Notes under the pieces: generated by a model
The model's database searches: none
What the model was told of the DNA's origin: nothing
The model's input: only the letters and a program-made list of their open reading frames with translations
In this document: piece after piece, positions 1 to 12,200 of the stretch
How positions within the stretch are numbered: position 1 is the first letter of the stretch
Layout of the letters: each line of letters opens with the position of its first letter
Translations under genes and position numbers: made by a program
IMG/VR virus record: IMGVR_UViG_3300027899_000016
Coordinates: 1 to 55,373 of that record
Reading direction: 5' to 3' (one strand)
Source: a virus
DNA length: 55,373 nt

Positions 1-3000
1 CTTCTTTGGTATACTGCTTTTTCAGGATCTAGTGATTGTATAAAAAACTGATCTGTAAATTTAATAGCTCTATCTATAGTAGTAGTAGCTGCAGATGGTG
101 ACTTAACAGTTCTATAGGCATCTCTAATACCATATATTGGTACATATTGAGATGTTTCACTCCGCATTCTGATTGCTTGATATAATACGAAGTTGTAAGC
201 CCAGTTTTTCTTGAGCTCATCATCATCATCATCTGCCATACCTCTTAAGACCATAACTAGTGCTGTAAGTGCTAGGATAAGTGTAGCTTCTGCAATTATT
301 CTTTTAGTTTGAGCTTTTTCAAACGGAGACATATCTGCCCAGTTTTTGATGAGACTAGTCTTTAGAGTTACTAGGTTCTTGAGATAAAGATTCCAGAAAG
401 TTTTATAGTAACCTTCTGTAGGTGCACCAAGTTCCTCATCATAGCCAAGATTCTTAAATCTTCTTTTGTAAGCTGGAACTAAATACTTTCTATACATGAA
501 AGCAAGTTTACCTAGACTGTATCTTTGAGCCGTGGCTTTATCAAAATCATTATAGATACCATGCATTCTCTTATTGAGAGCATGTAGTCTATTCATTACA
601 TTCTGTCTCTTACCATCAGTGAAGTCTGTTTTGTTATAAATCTCCTCTACACCATATTTTTCATAGGCATCTAGTAGTGACATCTCCTGATTAGATTCAT
701 TGTCTATTACTGTAGTAGCATCAAGAAGTGCAAACAGGTTTGATACTTGTATCTCATGTTCACCAAAGTGTTGGTTAAAGAATAGTGTATCTACTCTGAA
801 TAGTTTATTAGCTACTGAAGCAGTTACTAGTCTACCGAAGTTATCCATATAGTCACCCTGCATTGGATCATATAGGTCAAAGAGTTTACCACCAAGACTA
901 TCTGCAGTGAACTTACCAAAGTCTCCTAAGAAACCTGGTATAGATTTCATGTAGTATGATTTACCCCGCATAAGATTCTTTATGCTAAAGAACTCTGAAG
1001 ATGCTGCTTCAATTAGTACCTGGATATTACCTTGTAAGTTATTGGCAACACCCTTCATTATATCAGCTGCAATACTTGTTAGAGCTGCAAAACCAATTAA
1101 ACTTCCAGTAAGTTTATTTGCTGATAGACCAAGCACACTTTGTCTTGTATCCATCTCACCATAGATTATCATATCTATGAAGTCATTTACTCTTTTAGCA
1201 GAATAAGATTCTCCCTCTTTAGTAATGTATCTTTCTATACCAAGTCTTTTAGCAAGAGGATTTAATAATGGATCCCCCTTTACATTGGTCTCAGCTACAT
1301 CACGTTCACCTACTATCTTCTTGTATAGTACAACTTCAGAGTGGATATCATTTAGTGCTTTGAAGTTGTTGGACATACCAGCAAACATTAGAGTTGATCT
1401 CATTAAGTTGAGACTCACATCTTCTGGTTTAATACTCCAGGTATAGTATACAGGAATGAACTTCTCTTTAGTACCAGCAATAGTTGCTGGACCAAACTGA
1501 GTATCACCCTCCATAAAAGTAAACTGTTCTTGAAGACGTGTTTTAACTCCTCTTCTTGGATTGTCTATCATTCTCTCACCATTGGTCTTATAGATTGATG
1601 GTAAAAGATATCCCGGTTGCTGTGCTTCTGGTAGACCTTCTTGATATGATAAGTAAGTATCTGTTAACCACTTATGATACTTTCCTTTAGCATTCTTAGG
1701 CTTACCATTCAGGTCATATAATTCTAACCAAGCTTTGTTTAGGAACTTATTACTTGGTTCCGTTAACTCACCCATATAGACTAGTTGGCCCGTAGCTGGA
1801 TCTGTATATGCTACACTTGAGTACCAGTTATCATACTCATCTTGTGTAATAATTCTAGCATTGAGCTCTCTTTGCTTACCATTAAGTATCTGTTGAATCT
1901 CACTAGCTGACTTTGGCTGGGTATTCTCTTTAAACCAATCTCTTCTAGCAGCTTGTCTTATTCTATATGCATCAAGTTCAGGTGGGGATGGGTTATCAGA
2001 TAGTACAAATGCTTGTGGTAAATTCTGTCTTTCAGCAAAGTACTTAGACATATCATATTTTTGTACATAAGATACTCTATCTTCATATTGAATCTCACCT
2101 GCTATTCTTATCACCCTTCCAACAGCATCTCTTTGTGGTATTCTAATTGTCTCATACAGACCTCTGTTAAGCTCAGCAGGATTATCTCTATTACCACCAA
2201 CAGCACTTACGTATTCTTCAAATACTTTAGCAGCCTCTTGCTCAAGTTGTATATTCTTGATTCTGGCATTATCCATTTCTGTCTTTATAGCTTTTGCAAA
2301 GATTGAGAGAACCGGATCTGCAGCACTAATCATTGCCCCTGTTAGATATTCAAAGCCTGACATATCTCCAGAGATCTCACGTAGATATCTTACAAGACTC
2401 TCCTTAGTTAGATTAAAGCCCTTTACTTTACTAAGTCTGTCTCTAAGTTTGGTTAGTTCTTTTTCCCTTACTTCATCAGATATTCTAGTATTAGCTTCTA
2501 CTCTTGCAATATCAGCTTCAAGTGATTTTACTTCTTCACCAAGACCTTCTCTGGCTTCAGACTTATATGTCATTAACCAGTCAGCAATTAAAGGTATACC
2601 ATATTGTGATACCTGTTGCTTGATCTGATTTCTTACACTAATAGCATAAGTAAGCTTTTGTTGTGGAGATTTAATTCCTGCAGCTTCTTGTTCCTCCGGG
2701 GACAGATCACTGGTAAAGTGCTCAAAGACATCTTCTTTGGATATCTCATCAAGTAGTTCATATCTGTTAGCAAAGTCATAGAATGCAATGAGCTGATCTA
2801 TTGCAGCCTTACCTGACTGCTGGTTGATGGACTTTACAAATGATTTGAACTGTTTCTCTGCAACGATAGCTTTATCATAAACGTCATCCACAAAGAGCAT
2901 AATAGATTGTACACCTTTTACATCACGGACTTGTTCTACTAGTCTTTTGATTTCATTCTTAGTTCTTTCATAGTTCTGAACTTTTTTTCTCTGTAGTACA

Positions 3001-3242
3001 GCAAGCTTAGCTTCTAAGTTTAGAATTACATCATTTACTAGATCTTCAATAGGTGTTGTAGCCTTGTCAGCTTCAGTAACTTTATCTTCTTCTTCTGCCT
3101 CCGGATAATAGTTGAGATCATCACGGTCACCAAAACCTTCTCTATACCATTCTTGTTCAGCCAGTGCTTCATTACCATTGTTCTTGATTACAAGGTCCTT
3201 CCACTCCTGGCTGTTTTTATTTATGCACTTCTTAATTGACAT
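1..3242 (-). CDS. Giant virion/cargo protein, N-terminal 1,080 residues (cut by window edge)
   Basis: The frame is open from an ATG at 3242 down to base 1, so this is the N-terminal part of a longer protein. It begins MSIKKCINKNSQEW. Residues about 40-330 are highly charged and helical, with probable coiled coil. A region near residues 690-800 is rich in small and hydrophobic residues. A hydrophobic stretch near residues 980-997 (ILALTALVMVL) is followed by a run of five Asp and could be a membrane segment. The start lies 3 bases after the TAA of the polymerase gene, so the two are probably translationally coupled. I do not recognise an enzyme domain. By position next to the virion polymerase and by composition, I infer another large packaged (cargo) protein of a crAss-like phage, or a separately encoded part of the same complex. 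Confidence 0.8.
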   Translation of the reverse strand, partial: MSIKKCINKNSQEWKDLVIKNNGNEALAEQEWYREGFGDRDDLNYYPEAEEEDKVTEADKATTPIEDLVNDVILNLEAKLAVLQRKKVQNYERTKNEIKRLVEQVRDVKGVQSIMLFVDDVYDKAIVAEKQFKSFVKSINQQSGKAAIDQLIAFYDFANRYELLDEISKEDVFEHFTSDLSPEEQEAAGIKSPQQKLTYAISVRNQIKQQVSQYGIPLIADWLMTYKSEAREGLGEEVKSLEADIARVEANTRISDEVREKELTKLRDRLSKVKGFNLTKESLVRYLREISGDMSGFEYLTGAMISAADPVLSIFAKAIKTEMDNARIKNIQLEQEAAKVFEEYVSAVGGNRDNPAELNRGLYETIRIPQRDAVGRVIRIAGEIQYEDRVSYVQKYDMSKYFAERQNLPQAFVLSDNPSPPELDAYRIRQAARRDWFKENTQPKSASEIQQILNGKQRELNARIITQDEYDNWYSSVAYTDPATGQLVYMGELTEPSNKFLNKAWLELYDLNGKPKNAKGKYHKWLTDTYLSYQEGLPEAQQPGYLLPSIYKTNGERMIDNPRRGVKTRLQEQFTFMEGDTQFGPATIAGTKEKFIPVYYTWSIKPEDVSLNLMRSTLMFAGMSNNFKALNDIHSEVVLYKKIVGERDVAETNVKGDPLLNPLAKRLGIERYITKEGESYSAKRVNDFIDMIIYGEMDTRQSVLGLSANKLTGSLIGFAALTSIAADIMKGVANNLQGNIQVLIEAASSEFFSIKNLMRGKSYYMKSIPGFLGDFGKFTADSLGGKLFDLYDPMQGDYMDNFGRLVTASVANKLFRVDTLFFNQHFGEHEIQVSNLFALLDATTVIDNESNQEMSLLDAYEKYGVEEIYNKTDFTDGKRQNVMNRLHALNKRMHGIYNDFDKATAQRYSLGKLAFMYRKYLVPAYKRRFKNLGYDEELGAPTEGYYKTFWNLYLKNLVTLKTSLIKNWADMSPFEKAQTKRIIAEATLILALTALVMVLRGMADDDDDELKKNWAYNFVLYQAIRMRSETSQYVPIYGIRDAYRTVKSPSAATTTIDRAIKFTDQFFIQSLDPEKAVYQR

Positions 3243-3245
3243 GAT

Positions 3246-6200
3246 TTAGCAAGTATATTTTCTAATTATTTCTTCAATCCTTTCAACTTCACTCATAGTA
3301 GTAGCATTCTTGATGTCTTCCATTAACTGGAATATATTATACCCATCTTCTGCCATTGCAAGATCTAGACTCATTAGGTTTATCATTTCTTTGATATCTC
3401 TAATTGACTGCTTCTTTCTTTCTTCTGTTACAGGTACAACTACTTCAGGAACTCTCTCAACTTTTCCAGTTCTGAGATCCATGTTTCTAAGATACATAGT
3501 TTTTCCATCAGGACTGACAAGATCATACAGATTGTTATCATTTAGTAAGTATCTTCTACCATTAGATGAATTGAATTCTTTAGGGAAAACACCATTATTC
3601 TCCTCTAAATATGTATTGAATTCAGTAATTTCTGGATTTGCTTCAGGTGAAACAGAACCTTCAGAAACACTTCTAACACTATTTACCGGCTCTACTTGGT
3701 AGACCTGTCTAGCCTGACCTTTATTCATGAAGCTAGCACTAAGAAGATTGTTCTTCTTAAAATCAGCAGCACTCTTAAATCCTTCTGATTTAGCAAATTG
3801 ATCTAGAGTTCTATTTGTTTTAGAACCGGTCTCCTTATTTGTAATAGTAACAATATCTGTTTTATTATTTACTGTAGCCTCACCAAGGTACTTAACTTTT
3901 ACAATAGCACCATTGTCCATAGTATAGAACTCAGAATCTGTAGATAGAGCATTAATTCTATTAGTCATGGTCTTAGTACCATTCATAATCTTCTTGATAT
4001 CTGACTCTGCAAGTGTAAGCCTAGGATATGTGTTCTCTTTTTTCTCTTGTGCACTAAAGTCTAGTCCAAATAGTAATGGTTGATTAAAGTTATAGTTTGT
4101 TAAATCAACTAAATAACCTCCAGTACTTCCTTTTAGACCATCAATCTTTGGTTGGTACTGGAGTGATACACCCGGTACTTTACTTAACATAGTGTAAATA
4201 GCACCAACAGAAATTGGTGAACCTTGTGTTAATTGAACTTGTCTTTTTATTATATCATCATTAGTCTGCGGATTCTTTTTGGCTTCAGTTAGTGCTTTTA
4301 GAGCAAAGTCCATTTCATCTTGTGGAATTGGATCACCAGTTACACGATCTTTTTCTACAACAATATTGTAGTCATTCATCTTTAAAGTAAGTTGCTCATC
4401 ATATGCTAGTTTATATTTGATCATGTCAACTTCTTCTCTTGAGTACTTAACCTCTTCAGGACCAGCATAGATTTGTGCTGTTCTTGGATTTGCTTGGGTT
4501 AACATAGTTGCATCAGAACCAGTAAAGAATAGAGGAGTCTCCTTACCATATTGTTTAATGTGTGTCTGGAGTACTTGATGAATTAGTGGCATGAAATACT
4601 GTAACTCAACATTTAAAAGTTTTTCAAGATCTGTTTTAGCAGCTTCAATAGCTTCAGTTTGATTTTCACTTAGTTCAGTTGCTCTTTTTATTAGCTCTTC
4701 TGAGTCAGCTTTTAAACTATCAAGGCGCCATGCCCCATAATTACTATCATAATCTTGTGCCATTCTCTCATTAAGAGCTATTGCAGATGCTTCATCTCTT
4801 AGTCTTACAAGTTCATTATAGTTGTAGTTAATATTATTTACTAATACATTGTACTCATCTCTTGTAAGCTTAAGCATTCTCTCAACAAAGTATGCTTTAT
4901 TTCTATTTGCAATATTAGATAGTACAAATTGCTTCTTGTTTGCAATATCTTTGTTAAGTGAATTAGTAATAGCATTTGGTAGTACAACTTTTAAGAAGTA
5001 GTTAACAGAAGTATTAAGCTGGGTTCTATTTGTTCTTGGTTGATATTGTGGTTTAATAACACCACCATATTGTTGGGAGAACATTGTATCAAATTCTGCG
5101 CGGTTAAAAGCAGGGAACTTCTTTTGTATTTTTGAGAACATATCTTTATAGACTTGTTCTGGAAACTGAAAGCTTTGTCTATTATTACCAGTAGTTCTAT
5201 TAGCATCTTCTATGGCTTTCTTTATCATCTGTTTATCATCTTCTGATAGGAACTGTTCAAAACCACCAGTAGATCTAATGCTGTTTACTATTCTAGTTTG
5301 AGTATATAGACCATCAAGCAGTTCTTGTTGACGTCTTATAGTGTCAGTATACTGAGATGGTTGTTCTAAGTAGATCTGATCATGCTGATAGAGATCTCTA
5401 AACTGCTTATAACTAAAATCATCATCTTTTAATCTATTATCAATTACTCTTTGATAGACAGGAGATTTGAATATATTTAGATGTTTAGGATCATTAGATA
5501 ATATTTCAAACCCACCTGTTGCTACTTGAGCCTCAGCATCTTTCATGACATCTGTCATTTCATCTACATATTTTTGTAGTGGATTTGATAATGTTTTAAG
5601 TCTTGATGTACCTTCTCTCAGTGTTTCAATCTGGTCATTTTGGATTTCATGTAATAATACAGCTACCCTTCCAGATTTATCTTGTGGGAATGCAGTTAAA
5701 CTTGCAAATGCTGAAGGTGCAAGACTAAAGTGTGGAGCTCTCTTATAATATGTATCATTAAATCTTAGAGATATTTTTTGGTGGAGTACTGGGTCACCAG
5801 ATGGTAATCGTGTATCTTCAAAGGTATTGTATACCATATAGTCCAAGTGATCTAGCTCATTAGCAAAGCCTAGCATGTAATTTGTTTCTAGGAAAACATA
5901 TGCTTCATTAACAAATTCTTCTGCAGTAATGGACTTTTTATTAGGGTTTTCTGCCTTAATAGCTTCAATTACATTTTGTAGTAATGCAAGTTCCTCCTTC
6001 TTTACACCATCTACTTTTAGTTTTTCAGAAAGTGAAATTGGATTCTTCTTGTACTTGGTTAGTATCTGAGGAATTGCTTTTAGTGTAGGTGTAATTGTTT
6101 GATAATCTCTTGCAGTTTCTAGATCTTTTCTTTCTTCTGGAGTTAGTTTCTTTGTTAAGCTTAAACTGCTACCAGTTGCAAACCTACTCTCTACATTTTG

Positions 6201-9200
6201 TAAGTACATTGGAATACTAGGCATTCCTTTATCATAGATACTATATAGTTTATTAAGGGTCTTTCTTAGATACCTTGTTTTTCTCTTATATGTTTTATTG
6301 AGAAGTCTATCTACAAACTTTTTCTGATCTTCTATCTGTTGGATTACTTGTTTAGAATCTTGAGCATAATTAGTATTAGCATATACCCAACTATCAAGTT
6401 CTTCTATTGTAGAGAACAGTGGTGAGTCTGCTACAGCAAAGAGGTTGTTACCTTCCTCATCTGTTGTGATCAACAAGTTATCTTGGAAGTATGCGTAGTC
6501 AACAGGATCTATAGAAGCTTCAGTTATTGCTGTATCAGGGAATGCTTGATTACTTAGCTCAAGATATTCTTCCCACGTCATTAGATCAGATAGATCTGAG
6601 CTTAATATCTTAATAGCAGCAACTTCAAATATATCTTCTTTGGTTTCATTTTGTTTATAGATACCAAGTACTCTCTTAATAAAGTTAATAAACCTAGTAA
6701 AGAAAGAATTATCCTCTGGAGTGCTCTCTCTAGTTTCTACTCTCTTGATTGCAGCAGCAATTAACTGACCAATAGACTCCTCGGTAAGATCTTCTGGACT
6801 ACTAACTAGATTACCGTATTGGGTTCTGTATAGTTCATTATTCTTAACTGATGTTTCATGAGCATCCCATAGAGCCTTCTTAAGTGGACTATCAGCTTTT
6901 AACAATCTGTACCAGAAGTGAGCTGCCTCTTCAGGAAGTTTGTTCCATGCAAGAGGTCTCTTTTCAAATTGGTCTATGATGTCTACTGTACCCTGCATGA
7001 AGTTGGCTACAGCAAGTGCATTATCTACAACAGAACCATTAGCAGATAGAATTTCTGGAACAAGTCTCTGCTCAATACCAACAGCATCAAGGAAATTAGA
7101 TACTTGATTAAGTGTACCTGTTTGGAACTCAAGGTTTTGTTGGTTAGATATATCCAGACCAAACAGTTCATCACTAGCAGTACTATTGATATTGGAGAAT
7201 CTAGACTTGAAGCTACTTTCACTTGATATATCAACTCCCGATATGTTTCTAAACTTCCAGCCCTTAGGTGCAAGAACAATTGTAGGTAAGCCTAATCTTA
7301 TTCCAGCTTTTGCACCAGCTTCATCAAAACCAGTCTGACCACCACTTCTTACAGACTCAATCTTGTTATTTAGTCTAGGTGATTCTGTAACAGCTTTTAG
7401 AAGTCCGTATGTGAAATTGTCTATTTGAGCTTGAGTATATTTACCCCTCATTGTATAGATACCATTTCCAGCAATGTTCAGAGTTTTTGCATTGACAGAA
7501 TTCAACATATCTACTATCCTATTTACTCTCTCAGCTGTAACTTCTATAGAACTAGCATCAATAGGAATGTACATTTTATTTTGAGCTAGCACAGAAGACT
7601 TAGTCAACTTTTCTCCAGCACTATTAAAATCAGTAGCTAGTGCTATAGTAGCATCAGCAGATGCATTTATTCTAGTTCTTGCAGAATAACCTGTATTTTG
7701 ATCTTCTTGGAAGTCAATCTGATTTGTAGGTGTAACAGGTTGAGTTTGTTGACCAACTGTACCTACAATTTCTTCTGGATCAAATGATGGCTCAATATTA
7801 GTTCTTACATTAGAAGGATTGTTAATTTGTACCGGAGTAAGTAAATAGTTCTTAAATAACTTACGGTTGTTCTCAACAGATACCAGCTTATCAAATATTA
7901 GATTAAGAGTATCTTGAGTCCAGTAGTTTAGTTTAAATAAATCTCCAGCATTTCTAGTGGCTGCAATAACAGTTTCTTGTGGTACTACTAGCTCTAATCC
8001 AAATGGAGTAGTTCCATTACCATGTTGATACACTGCTATTTTTGGAAGAAGACTGAAGATAGCACTAATTCTGTTATTAGCATCTCCCCTAACTTTCTGA
8101 ATTCTTGGGTTACCAAGTGCTCTGATATTAGCAGCATACTGACTCTTAGTACTACCATCTACTACATCTCTGTCATTTAGAGTTAGAAGATAACTATCTC
8201 TAGAAGCTCTAGCGGACAGTTGTTCTAATACAGGATACTCAGATCTAAGACCAGGAAACTCATCAACAAGATCAAGTACCATTTTGGTATATGAGTATTC
8301 AGTATTTTTAGTGAGAGCACTTGGATTGTATACAGTCATTAGAGATACTTGGTTTAGTTGTAAACCAGTTAGACCCTGAGTCTTTTGGTATGCTCTTTCT
8401 AAAACGTATCTGATGTACTGCTCTTCTGTAGTAAATGGATCTTCAGTAATATTAAATGGTTTTAGACCATCTCTATTTTTGTAAGCTGTGCCAGCCTCTG
8501 AATTAGCTAGATAAGCTTTTTCTCTGTAGTCTCTCTTGATGTTATCAAGGTTTATGATGAACCCTTTATCTGTATAGATAGCATCATTATCTAATGCTTT
8601 ATTGTTAGTAACATTTGCATCACGATAAGTTTCTGGTACAGAAATAATATTACCCCTTGCATCTACAAAATTTGATAAGTAGTTCTGGTATATAAAGTTT
8701 ACTATAGCATCTTTATAAGCATCAATGAAAGCTACAACACCATCTGTCCCAATACCAAAAGATGATATATCTCTAGTGGCAATAATTTCTTTAATAGCAT
8801 TATTGGTAATACTGTTGTTAATGAGATCCATCATTGGAGCAGCAACATCAGTGATGATGCTCTTGTCAAAGAGTGAGCTTACAATACTTTGCTTGAATAG
8901 CCTTTCCTTAGTTACTTGATCAATCTTACTATTCTCATCTAAGAGATCTCTGTTTACATCATCTAGATATACCTGTTGGAAGTTACTATAGGTTTTTGTA
9001 TCTGGTTTTAGGAGTCTCTTCATTGCAGATAGACCCATGAGTTGTTTTTGGATCTCATAGAAATGTAAGAACATACCCATCTGAGCTATAATCTGCTCAT
9101 TGTTAAGATCATTTACATTCTTTTTACCTTCAATGATATCCTGCATCATGTCTACTGAGAAGTTACCATCTACTCTTTCAGCTTTCTTTATAGCAAAATC

Positions 9201-12200
9201 AGCTGCATTATAGTATAGTTGGTTTCTTAGGTCTGGTGCAAAATAGATATCAGCTTTTGATGGTCCACCTTTTTCCGGATATATTCTCATTATTTCAAAA
9301 GGATTAATATTTCCTCTCTGGATTTCTAGTGCAAGTTGTCTCTTCTTAACCTTAGTCATCACTGGTTTTGGCTGCTCTCTAAAGTCATCCACTGGTCTAA
9401 ACTCAACATTGAATTCAATATCAGGTCTCACACCATCCATGATAGCATATAAATATCTTGCAGTATATTTATTTACTACATCTCTAGCAGATTGGAACTT
9501 AGTGAACTGTGATGCACTTGGTGCTATTCCTAAAATTGCACCATAGTCACCACCAATAAGTCTTTGCTGTTCTGCAAATTCACGGATCATTGGTTGTGAT
9601 ACAAAGTATGCTGCATCTCTTACAGGTACACCAGCTTTAATTAAGTATAGAAATGTTGGAGCAATCTCATAGTTACCTTGGATATAGAAGATCCACTCGT
9701 CTTTTTCTACATCTACCCAACCATTCATACCTTGAGAATATACATCAGCAATCTTATCAATACCATCAGCGGTATCAGTATCTGATATAGAAATGTGATC
9801 TCCAATTTTATTGTGACGGAGATTCAGTCTCATATTATACTCAGCAGGGTTCTTAGTATCTACAACATATCTACCATTTACATATTTGGTAGCTTTATAT
9901 GTCAGTGGCATTTTACCACCAGCAGCATCAAACATTGGACTTAGTTTGTTTTCAATAGCTGCAATACCAAGTACTGCTTTACCAACTAAATTCTCCTCAT
10001 GTTTGGCTAAATTGTATAGTGGCTCTAATGTAGTAGTAGGGCTAAGTATCTTTTTGTCACCCTTCATGTTAATCTCACCATTTTGTTTGGTGAACTTATC
10101 ATAAGTACTAACATCATCCTGCAGTTTATCAGCAAGATCTTTTAGTATATAGGTATCATTAGGTCTAACTAGTGGAGCATAGTTTTCAGGTAGCTCAAGG
10201 ATAGATCTAATACTATCAATAAATTGATTTTGTGTAGCAAACTTCTGTTGTTCAATAAACTTCTTTCTAGCTTTCTTATCCTTAATCTTATTTGCTTCTG
10301 CCATGAAGTCTTTATTACTAGCAGGAGCTTTATATAGATTACCATTCTTATCAATGTTAGGGAAGAATGTGGTAAGTTTATCAACGTCAAAGTCACCACC
10401 AGACTTAGCAACAATCTCTGTTGGTAGCATAATTAGGTTACCTGCTGCTGGATCTAAGAACTCATATACTTCCATGAACTCCATAGAGTTAAGACCCTGT
10501 ACAGGAATACGTACAGCAGCCATAGTGATCTTCTTTCTGTTATCTTCAGTATCTAACCACTTTTCATTCTTGATCATCTCATTGAGTCTTTGTCTAGTCT
10601 CAATAGGTTTACCATCAATGTGTTTTAGATTCAGTAAGTTTTCAAAGTCACCCTGTAAAGCAATAGCAACTTTCATTGCATTGGTTTTACCATCCTCACC
10701 AGGGTGGTAGAATGGAAGGTTATTAGTTCCTAGAAACTTCTTTCTCTCAGCATCAGTTGGTTTTTCAAATCTTGGTCCACCTGTAATTAGACCATTACTG
10801 AATGTGCTGGCTACTTGTACAAGAGGTTCACCTTTGACATACTGTCTTACAAATCTCTTTTCTACAATAGATAGAATAGTTTTTTCAATAGTTTTTCTAT
10901 CTATAAAGTATGATAGATCACCCTTAAGTGTTCCATCACTATTTGTTTGAAGTTGTCTAAGTAAGTGATCTGGATAGTCTTTTCTTTCTAAGTTCTCTCT
11001 GATTAGTTTTAAAAACTTATCAGGTTTACCTACAAGCTTGTTACCGTCTTTATTATACTCAATCTCATTTAGTAGTTCATACTTAAGGAGATCAGTATAG
11101 AAGTCTACAGTCTCCTTATACTCATTTACAATTGGTGCATAATCTTTATTAACCAGCTGACCTTGTTGATATAAACCACTAGTAATTAGGGCTCTCAACT
11201 GTGTAGAGAATACAGTCTCACCCTTGTACTTACTATTTACAGAAGCAGCTTCTTTTAGAAATCCTGCATGTATCGTGTTTACTGTAAACTTGATGTTCTT
11301 TTTAACAATAGTTTGAGCAGCATCTTCAAATACTATATCGGCTTTACTACCAGTAGGTGCAATATGACCTACTTTAGAACCAGACTCAAATGTAGCATAA
11401 TGTACATTTTCCGTCATCATCTGTTTGTGAAGTGACTCAAAATCAGTTCCCTTAATCATACTTGGAATTAGAGGCATAAGTGCAAACTTGTGCATTGCAG
11501 TTACAGGGAGTACTGTGCCTTCAACAAAACCAAAGTTCTGTAATTTATAAACCGGGAACATCTCAATAATCTCAGATGCTTTTACATCTTCTTTATTTAC
11601 AATTCTCTGGTATAGATTTTCTTGTGGGTCAGACCATTTATTCTGTAATACCTTAAGCATTCTATATGCATCAAAGGTAATGTATCCTTGACCATCTGCT
11701 TCTTTAAGTTCGTCAGCAGAATATTTAGCTACTTCCTTTTCAACACGTTCTTTAATAAGAGCTTCTTTATTTGGAATGTTTCTGTTCTTATATCTTCTTT
11801 CATAATCAGCAGTAAGACCCTTACGGATTACATCAGCATAAATACTCTCTCTCTGTACTTCCTGCATAATAGCAGTATTAACATAACCCTTATACATAAT
11901 AGGAGCCATGTTCTCACTTGCTGCATATGAAGTTTCTCCAAGATACTGACTGAATGTTTGTGCATCTAAATCACTTCTAACTCTAGGTCCATTTGATATG
12001 AGACCTGAAATTCTTTTATGTAGTTCTTGTTTCTTATGATCATACTGAGCAATGTCACCCAAGAATAGGATACTAGTCTCCATATTATGGATCCAGTAGT
12101 TGTACATGAAAGCTTTTACTAATGTTTTTTCTCTTTGCTCATTGGTTAGATTATCAAACTTTAATCTATCCATGAGTGTTTTGTCAACAAATGGAGCTTG

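Noticed and set aside
220-236. Short ATC/GAT repeat as a possible microsatellite or regulatory repeat
   Set aside because: It simply encodes a run of five Asp within the edge-cut gene.
3310-3702. Plus-strand frames of 100-135 residues inside the giant genes (also at 10303-10710, 2257-2628 and 24980-25279)
   Set aside because: All are antisense to long supported genes, have Ser/Leu-rich composition and no family signature or own leader.
5046-5090. QQYGG in the polymerase protein as another copy of the repeated GG motif
   Set aside because: A single match in 4,903 residues without the flanking pattern is within chance expectation.
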